A DNA stretch of 64,000 bases from Thermoplasmata archaeon. GTDB lineage: Archaea; Thermoplasmatota; Thermoplasmata; Lutacidiplasmatales; UBA184. The translations under genes and the position numbers were made by a program. The notes below the pieces were generated by a model. The model searched no databases. It was not told where the DNA came from and worked only from the letters and a program-made list of their open reading frames with translations. The stretch spans positions 1 through 64,000 of the forward strand of contig JAKIWV010000002.1 of NCBI GenBank assembly GCA_022749815.1, written 5' to 3'. Of this stretch, positions 39,829 through 48,727 are shown one piece after another. Within the stretch, counting starts at the first letter, position 1. Every line of letters begins with the position of its first letter.

Positions 39829-42800
39829 TCAACTCCCGCCGGACCCGGAGGAGGGGGGCGGGTATTGCTCGTCCCACTCGGGAGCGGGCGCGGTGGGCCC
39901 CGGTCCGGACGCTGCCATGGGCACGGGAGGAACGGTGGAAGGAGGGCGGCGGCGGAGAAGCCATCCGACGGCCACCCCTGCGACGAGGCCGGCCACGAGA
40001 CCGAGGAGGATCCATTCGAGGACTGGAGTGGAGTTCGTGGTCGACGGTCCGGGACCCGCCACGACGGTGAAGTTCGCGACGGCGCTCGCGCGGACCCCGT
40101 ACCGATCCGTGACCGTGACGGAGACGCCAAACGCCCCCGCCTGAGCCGTCACGCACGAGACCGTCGCTACGGTCGCCGACCCACAGCCAGTGGGCAGTCC
40201 GGTCCAAACGATGGACAGCGGCGTGGTCCCCCCCGAGGCGACCGCTGTGAGCTGGACGGTACTGCCCACCGTCGAGGAGGAAGGGCCGGCCGAGGCGGTT
40301 ACGGTCACGGACGGATTTACAGTCCACGTCGCCGAGCTGGAGGCATTGAATCCGTACGAGTCCGTGACGGTCACGGTCACGTGGAATATCCCGGTCGCGG
40401 TGGGGGCGCAGGCGCCGTTCGGTCCGGTCGGGGCCACGCAACCGGTAGGAAGTCCGAGATAGCTCCACGTGAAGGGGCCGACTCCGCCGGAAATTGAGGT
40501 CGAGAGTTTGGTGACCACGCCCGAGGTGACGGGGGAATTGCTGATGTTCAGCGCCGAAAGTGAGGGATGAGGCGCCACGGTGATGGTGCGGAGCGCCGAA
40601 GCGGCCGAATAGAGGCCATCGGTGACGTTCACCGAGACCGGATAGCTTCCCGCGGCGGACGCGACGCAGCTGAACAAGGGTGCATTTGGAGCGATGCACC
40701 CCGGGGGAAGACCCGACCAGCGGTACGTGAGGGCACCGGGCCATGAAGCCCCGGTCGTCACCGTCGCGGCAAACTCGATGGGTACTCCGACCTCCGTCGA
40801 GGCGGGCGCGATGGCGACGGAGACGAGCGCGAACGGAGCTACGAGGGCGATCAGCGTTCCGCCGGTGGTACTCACGGTCAGCGTAGCCGTGGTAGGCGTG
40901 AGGGGTGTGACGAGCAGCGAAGAACTTGCGGTCCAGCCGACGAACGTTCCCCCCCCCGTACCGAGCAACGTCACCGGATAGTTGCCCGCCGGGAGCCACA
41001 CAGTCTCTCCCGTCGTGAGGAGCATTCCATTCACTTCGGCCACGGAGCCGTACGGGTTGGTGGCGGCGAACGTGACCGCGAACGGTGGGGCGATCCCTTG
41101 GAAAACGGCCGTCAGGTTCCCCGGGCCGCCCACCCCGAGGAGCTCGAACGGGAAGAAGTTCTGCACGAGCTCGCGACCTGTGGTGACCCAGTTAACGAAC
41201 CGGTAGCCCACGGCGGGAAAGACGTTGAGCTCGTAGGCCCCGGGGGAAACGCTCCCGTTGTACGCCCCGTTGCTGTAATTCTGGTAGTTGAACTGGATGG
41301 CACCGCCCGCGGCCGGCGACGTGAAGAAGCTCAGCGCGACGGGGGACCCCCCCGCTTGGTAGGTGGCCGTTACGCTTCCGGATCCGAAGACGAGAAGGGT
41401 CCCCTCGATCGGAGGATTCGTGAACGGCGTGAAATTGAGGTACGTCGCCGAGCTCACCGACCACGACTTGATCGTTTCGGCGTTCCCCGGAACGGCGTTC
41501 AGGAACTCAAAGGTGAGGGTCGCCAGATCGACGCCGTATGTGTAGAAGAAGTGACCGTTCGTGACGGCGCCCCGGTAATCCGGGGCGATTCCCCCGCCCG
41601 TCGTCGGCAGGGTCTTCACCAGGATCGGGGTCCAGAAAAACGCGAAGAGGATCGTGGTCCCATTCTCGAACGTGATGTTGGTAGCGGCTCTCCAATCGGT
41701 CACAGCCATTGAATCGGCGCCCCCGAGGGCATACCACCGGTAGAAGCTGCAGCCGGAGGCCAGACACTTGGCGCTCGGTGTGGCGACCAGGTGATACGTT
41801 CCTACGCTGAGGGTGAACAGGAAGCAGAATCCCGTGGGCGGGGGCGCTCCCCCCGCCAGCGAAACGTTCCCACCTCCCAGCTCGCAGGTCTCGACTGTAG
41901 CCTTCGACAGGGACGCTACATAGGAGGCGACGACCGACACCGCCGACGATGACCCTGACACCAGGAGCCAGGTGTACGGGAACGTCGGCGCCGCGATCGT
42001 CGATCCGCTACCGGTAACTGTGAAACGCGAGAAATTGTATCCTGCCGGCGGCAGCGCTTGGATTCCGTAGACCCCGGGGGCGAGGAACAGGCTGTTCCCG
42101 GACGCCACGGTGGCAATGGGCGCGCCGGTCGTGTAGAGGAAGCTGGGGGACACAACGATCAGTCCCCCCGCCACGCTATCGGTGAAGGTGACCGTGACCG
42201 GCGATGCCGCGGCTGCGAACGTGGCGGTGAGGGTCCCGCCCCCGGTGACGTTAACGGTGGTCCATGCGCTCAATGGATCCGCGACCGCCACGCCGGCGCT
42301 CGAGGTCCATCCCGTGAACGCTGAGCCGGCCACGGAGATGGCGTGGGCCGAGTAGTCCCCTGCGACCAAGGGCCCGACCGAGGTCGGGCTCGTGTAGGCC
42401 CGCGACAGGAAATAGGCGGCGCCGCCGGGCACCCCCGAAACCCCGACGGTTAAGGAGAACATGGGCTGGCCACAGGCGGGCATCGAGTAGTTCGCTGGAG
42501 GGTAGAACCCGAGGTGGAGGCCGTTCCGCTGAAGGTGCCCGCCGCCATACTCTGAATACTTGCCGAAGTCGTTCGAAACTCCGGCCCAATCGGTCGCCCC
42601 AAATTCGAAGGCAGTGGCCGTGCACGAGTAGCTGTACCATGGGTAAGTGCACCATGCGCTACCCTCGGCGCCCGCGCAGGCCCCGTTGCTGATCGTGTCG
42701 ACCGCGCCGAAGCCTCCAAAATCCTGCGTGAACCCGACCTGGCTCGGACGCGAGGTCGCGGCGGAGTTGAAGAATACCGGAGGCTGGATCAGCCAAGGGG

Positions 42801-44064
42801 TGCCCGTATCGTTGATCCACGCCGACGCGTCGTAGCTCGGGCAGGGAACCGCCGGATCTGTGAACGTTGGCGGGGGAACGCCGGGACTGCATCCACCGTA
42901 GGTGTTGTTTTCCGGATTCGGAGGGATCGCGTGGCCGGTCTCGAAGGCCCAGACGACCGGGTACTCGCCACCGGGGGTCCATTCGAGAGAGTTTTCCCAG
43001 GAGTTGGTCGAGTAGGCGGGATTGAGGGGGTAGTTGCCGGTCGAGTTGAAGAGCGTGAGATGGGAGCTCTGACCGTTCGTCAGGTCCTGGACGCTGATTG
43101 CCTCGCCGAGGGGATTGCCGACCCACCCGGTCATTCGAACAGCGATCGAGTCGCCTTGGGTCATGTTGAGATAGGCGGGCCCGGGGACACCGTTGAGGAA
43201 CAGCGGCTGGATGAAACAGGGATTCTCGTGGCCGGTGCGAGCCTGGATCTGCCAGGCCACTGCCTGGGCGATCCACGCCCCGTTAACAGAGAGGCCGGGG
43301 ATGCTGGGGCTGGGGTTGTACCACGTCTGGTCAGGATAGAACTGGAGTTCCAGGAAACACTGGCCGAGCCAACCGTAGGGGTCGGAGAGAGTCATTCCAA
43401 GCCAGACGGCCGTATACAGGTCGGTCTGATTTTGGGTCGGGCTTCGGTCTGTAGGCAGCGTGAAGCTCTCGGAGAAATTTCCCCCGCTACCGGGAAGAGA
43501 CGAATAGAACTGCATTCCGGGCTCGTCGTGGCCGTAGCAGTCAGACGGTTCGTAGACGCGTTGTCCCAGCTCGTTCCCGGGCCACACACCGTTGCAAAGG
43601 AATGGTTTCGCGCCGAACAGGTTCCCGTTGGAACCTCCTCCCGCAGACCCTGAGTGACCGAAGGGAAACTCCCCGCCGGGCGGGCTGCTCTCAGGGTTTG
43701 TCCTCGCGGGACCCTGAGCGAACGTTGCTGTGGGCTTGGTACCGCCGGTGTGCAAGAACGGGCTAGCCGCCTGACTCGTCCGCTCCACCCCAACCGGGAG
43801 GACGGCACCGGCCGGTGTTCCGCGGTCCGAAGCCGGGGCGGGAGCCGGGGCGCCCGAAGGGCCCGCGGGCGCAACGCCAGCAGACGACTGCGTCTGACCC
43901 GCCGTTGGCGCAGGAGCCGCCGACGAATTGGCCGCCAGTCCAGTCAGGACCATGAGGACCGCGGCTGCGACGGCCGCGAGTCGGACTTTGATCTCGTGCG
44001 GGGGAAACTTCACCGGAGGCTCTCGAGGCACCCCCAACAGAGGGTCCTCTGGTAGCAGCCCCAT
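39829..44064 (-). CDS. Large secreted surface protein with InlB-like and PKD-like repeats and C-terminal TM anchor
   Basis: About 1411 residues from ATG 44064. Signal segment VRLAAVAAAVLMVLTGLAA, then an Ala/Pro/Ser-rich linker. A Cys- and Trp-rich N-terminal domain (about residues 120-510) is not recognised; it is beta-type with sequons. Several InlB-B-like repeats follow (pattern GWT...V, LTATF). Three PKD/Ig-like repeats of about 80 residues come next, each with LPxGC and a VTD-Y turn (WSGLPPGC, LGLPTGC, WTGLPTGC). The end is a TM helix ILLGLVAGLVAGVAVGWLL, RRRPP and a cytoplasmic Pro-rich tail APEWDEQYPPP. It is divergent from the next gene. Proposed role: adhesion or S-layer-associated. 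Confidence 0.8.
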   Translation of the reverse strand: MGLLPEDPLLGVPREPPVKFPPHEIKVRLAAVAAAVLMVLTGLAANSSAAPAPTAGQTQSSAGVAPAGPSGAPAPAPASDRGTPAGAVLPVGVERTSQAASPFLHTGGTKPTATFAQGPARTNPESSPPGGEFPFGHSGSAGGGSNGNLFGAKPFLCNGVWPGNELGQRVYEPSDCYGHDEPGMQFYSSLPGSGGNFSESFTLPTDRSPTQNQTDLYTAVWLGMTLSDPYGWLGQCFLELQFYPDQTWYNPSPSIPGLSVNGAWIAQAVAWQIQARTGHENPCFIQPLFLNGVPGPAYLNMTQGDSIAVRMTGWVGNPLGEAISVQDLTNGQSSHLTLFNSTGNYPLNPAYSTNSWENSLEWTPGGEYPVVWAFETGHAIPPNPENNTYGGCSPGVPPPTFTDPAVPCPSYDASAWINDTGTPWLIQPPVFFNSAATSRPSQVGFTQDFGGFGAVDTISNGACAGAEGSAWCTYPWYSYSCTATAFEFGATDWAGVSNDFGKYSEYGGGHLQRNGLHLGFYPPANYSMPACGQPMFSLTVGVSGVPGGAAYFLSRAYTSPTSVGPLVAGDYSAHAISVAGSAFTGWTSSAGVAVADPLSAWTTVNVTGGGTLTATFAAAASPVTVTFTDSVAGGLIVVSPSFLYTTGAPIATVASGNSLFLAPGVYGIQALPPAGYNFSRFTVTGSGSTIAAPTFPYTWLLVSGSSSAVSVVASYVASLSKATVETCELGGGNVSLAGGAPPPTGFCFLFTLSVGTYHLVATPSAKCLASGCSFYRWYALGGADSMAVTDWRAATNITFENGTTILFAFFWTPILVKTLPTTGGGIAPDYRGAVTNGHFFYTYGVDLATLTFEFLNAVPGNAETIKSWSVSSATYLNFTPFTNPPIEGTLLVFGSGSVTATYQAGGSPVALSFFTSPAAGGAIQFNYQNYSNGAYNGSVSPGAYELNVFPAVGYRFVNWVTTGRELVQNFFPFELLGVGGPGNLTAVFQGIAPPFAVTFAATNPYGSVAEVNGMLLTTGETVWLPAGNYPVTLLGTGGGTFVGWTASSSLLVTPLTPTTATLTVSTTGGTLIALVAPFALVSVAIAPASTEVGVPIEFAATVTTGASWPGALTYRWSGLPPGCIAPNAPLFSCVASAAGSYPVSVNVTDGLYSAASALRTITVAPHPSLSALNISNSPVTSGVVTKLSTSISGGVGPFTWSYLGLPTGCVAPTGPNGACAPTATGIFHVTVTVTDSYGFNASSSATWTVNPSVTVTASAGPSSSTVGSTVQLTAVASGGTTPLSIVWTGLPTGCGSATVATVSCVTAQAGAFGVSVTVTDRYGVRASAVANFTVVAGPGPSTTNSTPVLEWILLGLVAGLVAGVAVGWLLRRRPPSTVPPVPMAASGPGPTAPAPEWDEQYPPPSSGSGGS

Positions 44065-44083
44065 CCCCCATGGTGTATTTCTC

Positions 44084-44092
44084 GGTTTATTC
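44084..44092 (-). promoter_or_regulatory. TATA-like box of the minus-strand surface protein
   Basis: GAATAAACC on the minus strand, 20-28 nt upstream of the ATG at 44064, supporting that start over the 51 codons open upstream. Confidence 0.45.
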
Positions 44093-44231
44093 TGCGGGCG
44101 GGGCCGAAAGTTCACCCAACCGGAACGCTCTCTCGAGGAGGCACTCGGAGGTCGGTCCCGCCTCCATCGGAGGTCCGAGAGTCGAGCCCCCCGTCCGAGT
44201 CGACGGCGGGAGGACAAGACCTTACCAGCAC

Positions 44232-44240
44232 CTATTTACG
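44232..44240 (+). promoter_or_regulatory. TATA-like box of the plus-strand surface protein
   Basis: CTATTTACG, 28-36 nt upstream of the ATG at 44268. With the box at 44084-44092 it forms a divergent promoter region of about 200 nt between two surface-protein genes. Confidence 0.4.
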
Positions 44241-44267
44241 AGACAAGCCATTCGGTGCGCTCTACTC

Positions 44268-47200
44268 ATGAGTTGTCCCAACGGGGGACTCGTCTACCGG
44301 TCCTTCGCCAGTTGGCGTGCCGTGGTCATCCCCCTCGCCGTATGTCTCTTGACGGTACTAGGGGGTCTTCCGCTAGGGGCGGGCCATGCACCGAGCTCTG
44401 CCAACGGACCTAATGCCTCGTCCGGGCCGGCGAGCCCGTCCGTCCGCCCGGCCCCAACTCCGCTCCTCTTCGGAACCAATGCCCCTAACACGACCGGAAC
44501 TTTTTTTGCGAACAATTCGAGCGTGACTCCCTACACTAACCACACCGCTTGGTGCGGCAACACCGTGTTCTTCTCCGTCCAATGCTTCGCCGAGCGGCAG
44601 GACCCGAGCCTACTTCGTCTATCGAATGGCCGCCTGGCCGTTGCCTTCGGGTTGACCACTCCGGTGAACTCCTCGCCCTGTTTCACAAACAACTCAACCG
44701 CCGCTCGGATCGGATTCGAGGTCTCGCCCGACAACGGGGCAACCTTCGGGCCGATCCAGTACGTTACAGGCTCCGACAGCAAGACCTGCCCGTTCTTCCA
44801 AGAGATCGAACCCTCATTCGCCACGAGCGCCAACGGGACGGTCTATGGAGTGTATGTGGCCGCCAACGCGACTCCCTACGACCTCACCGGCTTTGGGGGG
44901 CCTTTCCTGAACTATTACCACCGGCCCCATGACGCGCTAGCGTTTGTCCAGTCCGCGACGGGTGCCGTCTTCTCCCCCAGCAAGGTCATCATCGCCGGCG
45001 GGAACATCTCCCGCCCCCAGATCGCGGTGTATGGAAAGTCAATCTACGTCGCGTATGAGAACATCAGCAACGGCTCGTCCATCCTGCCCGGGACGTACAG
45101 CAACGTCCCCGTCGCCTCCGAGCTCGTCTACTCGAACGATTCGGGGGCCACGTGGCACGGCCCCTACCTCCTCCCCGGGGAAAATGGCTCCAGCCTCAAC
45201 ACAACGCTCTCGCCGTCCATCGGCGTTACCCCGGGTGGAATGGTGGTCGTCGCGTATGCGACCAACCGCAGTTGCATGGCAGCCTGTGCGAGCTTCTTCC
45301 CGATCGACCGAGTGTTTGGAGAGCAGATCGTGGTCGCGACTTCAATGACCAACGGCACGCGATGGACCGCCCCGATCCCCGTGAGCAAGACGCTCCAGGC
45401 CGAACCTGGTTTCGTGGGAGGGGCCAGCAACTACTACGGGGCTTACCTCGAGTCGCTCTTCCAGTACGCACCCAACACCGCCCTCGCCATGGACTCGGCG
45501 ACGGGCCATTGGTACGTCGCTTGGTCGGCCTCCTACAACCTCAGCAACAACCCGTACAGCATCTTCGGCGATTACTATCACCCCGCGTTGTTTGCCGGTG
45601 TGTCGACGAACGGCGGGGCCAGTTGGGCGAGTTCCAGGGTTTCCCCGCCGCTTTCGACCGATACGAGCACCTACGAAGAGGCGTACTTCAATCCCGGCCT
45701 CGGCGTTTCTGGCGGAACCGTCTATCTGACCTACACGTACTTCCTCTACTCGTTCGGCGGTTCGTGTGGCCCTGCCGCTCCCAACCCCCAAAGCATTCGA
45801 TTCACCCAGGATCTATCGACGAGCACCAACGGCCTGACCTGGACCGGCCCCCTGGACGTCTCGGTGGGGGCGGCCTACTCGCCCGGCTACTTCGCGGACC
45901 TGGGATACCACGGCAGCGTAGCCTTCGACGGCAGCGGGCGTCCGATCCTGGCCTACGTGTACGAAAACGGGCAAAGCCTGTTTGACCCCACATTCCCCCA
46001 TAGTATCACACCGGTACCGTTGGTCGTCGCGCGGCCGTACCTCGGGCCGACGGTTGTGGTGCAGTTTGCCGCCAACGGTCTGCCCGGGGGCACCCAGTGG
46101 GGGTTCTCCGTTTCGGGCAACGTCTTCGCAAACCTCACCGGCCCCGGAGTGAATATCACGAACGTGCCGCGGAATGTTTCCGTGATCATCGCTTTCCAGA
46201 AAGCACCCGTTGCCGGCGGCTACGCCACCGTGTTTCTTGCCGGGGCCTCCGGTGCGGCGGTCCTCGCTTTTGCCACCAACACGACGTATGCTTTCCAGCT
46301 CACCCAGTGGTACGGGTTCGGGTTCGCAGTCAGCCCGTCGAATCCGGCGTATTTCTCCATACAGATCTACAATTTCACGGCCAACTGGAACTATTACCAC
46401 CAGTGGCAGTTCAACATCTTCTACAACGGCACCGGCTATTCGATCCAGATCATCCAGTCGGGTTGCCCTTTCCCGTGGTACCTTCCGGTCGGATACAAGT
46501 TCAGCCTCAGCCCGAGCTTTTTTGGCAGCTCGTCTTACAATTCCCCAATTCCGGTGTCGCACTGGGCCGGCACTGGGGCCGGAAACTACACCGGTTCAGG
46601 CGCGACCGCCAACATCACGATGTCGGGGCCCGTCAACGAAACCGCCTACATGCAGCCATTCTCCGGCTATCCGGTGAACTTCGTGCCGCACGGGCTGCCG
46701 TCCACCTCTACCTACCAGTTCACGCTCGACGGCACCCCTCACTCCGCGGCTGGTAACGTCCCGATTACGGTCCCCGGATTGACGACCGGAGCCCACTTCC
46801 TGTCAAACGTAGGAGCGACCTCGACCATGTCGGGTTGGGCGTACTACGGTCAGGCCCGGACCGGGAACCCCGTACTCGTCCCGAATACCCCCGTCGTCGA
46901 CCTCGACTTTGCCCTCGTCAATACCGCGTCGTCCCCCGGCCCGGTCTATTTGCACGCCACGGGGCTGACGGCAGGGACGGTTTGGAGCATCAGTTTCAAC
47001 GGCACCACCTACAGTTCCTCCACGCCGTGGATCAACGTCACCGTTCGGAACGGCACCTATCCCGTGAACGGTTACCCCGCTGTTTCGCCCAACGGGTCGG
47101 CTACGTTCGCGCCGCTGGGCCTCGGTTCCAACCTCACAGTGTTGACCGGAACTACGTACGACGTTCCATTCGTTCCGACCTTCCAAGTGACGGTAATCGC

Positions 47201-48653
47201 CAGCCGCGGCGGCACCGTCGCGCCCTCGGGGTCGTCGTTCTGGCTGGCGCCCGGCGCCAAGGCGAGCTTCACGGCGACCGCGGCTACTGGCTTCGCGTTC
47301 GAGAGCTGGACTGGCTCCGGGCCGGGGTCGTACACGGGCACGAACCATACGGCTAATGTGACCGCCAGCGGACCGATCGTCGAGACGGCGAACTTCATCC
47401 CGCTCCCCCCCGCTCGGTTTAACGTGACGATCACCGAGACTGGTCTTCCTGCGGGAACCTTGTGGACGGCGGTCGTGGGCGGGACCGGGTACAGTTCTGT
47501 CACCGCGACGATCAGCGTTCCGAACTCGTACTCGTGCGCGGTTTCCGGGCCGCTCGGCCAATACAGCCTCAACGTGCCGTTCGCCTTCGTCAACGGAACG
47601 CCGGGGGTCCGATTCGTGCCGAATGCATACCCCGGAACCGTTTGCGGGGGGACGACGCTGCCGGTCGTCTTCCAGACCCAGTTCTACTTGACGATCGGCG
47701 CGACGCCCGGGGGCAACGTCACAGCGGCGGTCGGGGCGATCATCACCTCGCACCCGGTCTGGGCGAGCAGCGGCCAGGTCATCGACCTCCAGGCCCAGCC
47801 GGCACCGGGGTACGTCTTCGTCGCGTGGAATGGAAGCGGCCCGGGAAACTACACCGGCGGTTTGTCCGCGACCTCCTTCACATTGCTAGGTCCCGTTTCG
47901 GAGCTCGGCGTCTTCGCCCCCGCCCCCCCAGCCGGGCCCCCCACGTACTACGTCGACTTCCATGAATCGACGGCCCTCCCCGCCGGGACGACCTGGTCGG
48001 TGACCTTCGCCGGCGGCACGTATTCGTCCACCTCGTCGTGGATCAACGTGACGGGCGTCCTCGCCGGCTCCCACGCGCTGGCGGTCGCGACGATCTTCGG
48101 CCCCTCGGGGCTCGTCCGGTTCACGCCGAGCAACCCGCCCCCGAGCGTCTCGGTCACTGGCAACAACAGCGCCGGCGTGCCGATAGCGTTCGGGACCGAC
48201 TACTGGGTCCGGATCACGGTCATCGGAAGCGGCACCGTGACCCCCGCGTCGAGGTGGGACGCCGCGGGCTCCATGATCGCCTTGTCGGCCGCACCGGCTT
48301 CCGGGTCGGTCTTCATCGGCTGGTCGGGGATGGGAGTCGGTGCCTACTCCGGGCTCGTCGCCAGCGAGAACGTCACGGTGAACGCCCCGATCGAGGAGGT
48401 AGCGACGTTCGCATTGGCTCCCGCTATCGTGCAATCGACTACCTCGCTCTTCCAGAACCCGCTCGTGTGGGGCGCCCTGGGTGCCGGAGGACTTGTCCTC
48501 GGGCTCGTCGTGGGCGTGCTCCTGGGCCGGCGGCGGAGCCCGCCGACGATGCTGCTCACGCCGGAGACCCGCGTGTCCGCCGCTGTCCCTGCGGCGCCTC
48601 CCACGCCGAGCTGGAGCGAGGAAACGCCCCCGTCCGGGGGAGGTTCGGGGTGA
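44268..48653 (+). CDS. Large secreted sialidase-like (Asp-box) surface protein with GLP and InlB-like repeats, TM anchor
   Basis: About 1461 residues. Signal segment AVVIPLAVCLLTVLGGLPLG. N-terminal half is a beta-propeller with Asp-box motifs (S-x-D-x-G-x-T-F/W), for example SPDNGATFGP, SNDSGATWHG, STNGGASWAS and STNGLTWTGP, as in BNR/sialidase proteins; catalytic residues of sialidases are not evident. The second half alternates GLPxGTxW modules (GLPGGTQWGF, GLPAGTLWTA) with InlB-like modules ending GPxxExAxF (GSGPGSYTG, GSGPGNYTG). C-terminus: TM helix GLVLGLVVGVLLG, RRRSPP, tail TPSWSEETPPSGG. Very many N-glycosylation sequons. GTGA overlap or a short gap to the next gene suggests an operon. 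Confidence 0.8.
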   Translation: MSCPNGGLVYRSFASWRAVVIPLAVCLLTVLGGLPLGAGHAPSSANGPNASSGPASPSVRPAPTPLLFGTNAPNTTGTFFANNSSVTPYTNHTAWCGNTVFFSVQCFAERQDPSLLRLSNGRLAVAFGLTTPVNSSPCFTNNSTAARIGFEVSPDNGATFGPIQYVTGSDSKTCPFFQEIEPSFATSANGTVYGVYVAANATPYDLTGFGGPFLNYYHRPHDALAFVQSATGAVFSPSKVIIAGGNISRPQIAVYGKSIYVAYENISNGSSILPGTYSNVPVASELVYSNDSGATWHGPYLLPGENGSSLNTTLSPSIGVTPGGMVVVAYATNRSCMAACASFFPIDRVFGEQIVVATSMTNGTRWTAPIPVSKTLQAEPGFVGGASNYYGAYLESLFQYAPNTALAMDSATGHWYVAWSASYNLSNNPYSIFGDYYHPALFAGVSTNGGASWASSRVSPPLSTDTSTYEEAYFNPGLGVSGGTVYLTYTYFLYSFGGSCGPAAPNPQSIRFTQDLSTSTNGLTWTGPLDVSVGAAYSPGYFADLGYHGSVAFDGSGRPILAYVYENGQSLFDPTFPHSITPVPLVVARPYLGPTVVVQFAANGLPGGTQWGFSVSGNVFANLTGPGVNITNVPRNVSVIIAFQKAPVAGGYATVFLAGASGAAVLAFATNTTYAFQLTQWYGFGFAVSPSNPAYFSIQIYNFTANWNYYHQWQFNIFYNGTGYSIQIIQSGCPFPWYLPVGYKFSLSPSFFGSSSYNSPIPVSHWAGTGAGNYTGSGATANITMSGPVNETAYMQPFSGYPVNFVPHGLPSTSTYQFTLDGTPHSAAGNVPITVPGLTTGAHFLSNVGATSTMSGWAYYGQARTGNPVLVPNTPVVDLDFALVNTASSPGPVYLHATGLTAGTVWSISFNGTTYSSSTPWINVTVRNGTYPVNGYPAVSPNGSATFAPLGLGSNLTVLTGTTYDVPFVPTFQVTVIASRGGTVAPSGSSFWLAPGAKASFTATAATGFAFESWTGSGPGSYTGTNHTANVTASGPIVETANFIPLPPARFNVTITETGLPAGTLWTAVVGGTGYSSVTATISVPNSYSCAVSGPLGQYSLNVPFAFVNGTPGVRFVPNAYPGTVCGGTTLPVVFQTQFYLTIGATPGGNVTAAVGAIITSHPVWASSGQVIDLQAQPAPGYVFVAWNGSGPGNYTGGLSATSFTLLGPVSELGVFAPAPPAGPPTYYVDFHESTALPAGTTWSVTFAGGTYSSTSSWINVTGVLAGSHALAVATIFGPSGLVRFTPSNPPPSVSVTGNNSAGVPIAFGTDYWVRITVIGSGTVTPASRWDAAGSMIALSAAPASGSVFIGWSGMGVGAYSGLVASENVTVNAPIEEVATFALAPAIVQSTTSLFQNPLVWGALGAGGLVLGLVVGVLLGRRRSPPTMLLTPETRVSAAVPAAPPTPSWSEETPPSGGGSG

Positions 48654-48727
48654 CCGACGCATCGGTCGGCTCCGGGGGGCCGTCGCAGCGCGATGCTGCC
48701 CAGCGGCTTATCGCGCTGCCCGGCTAC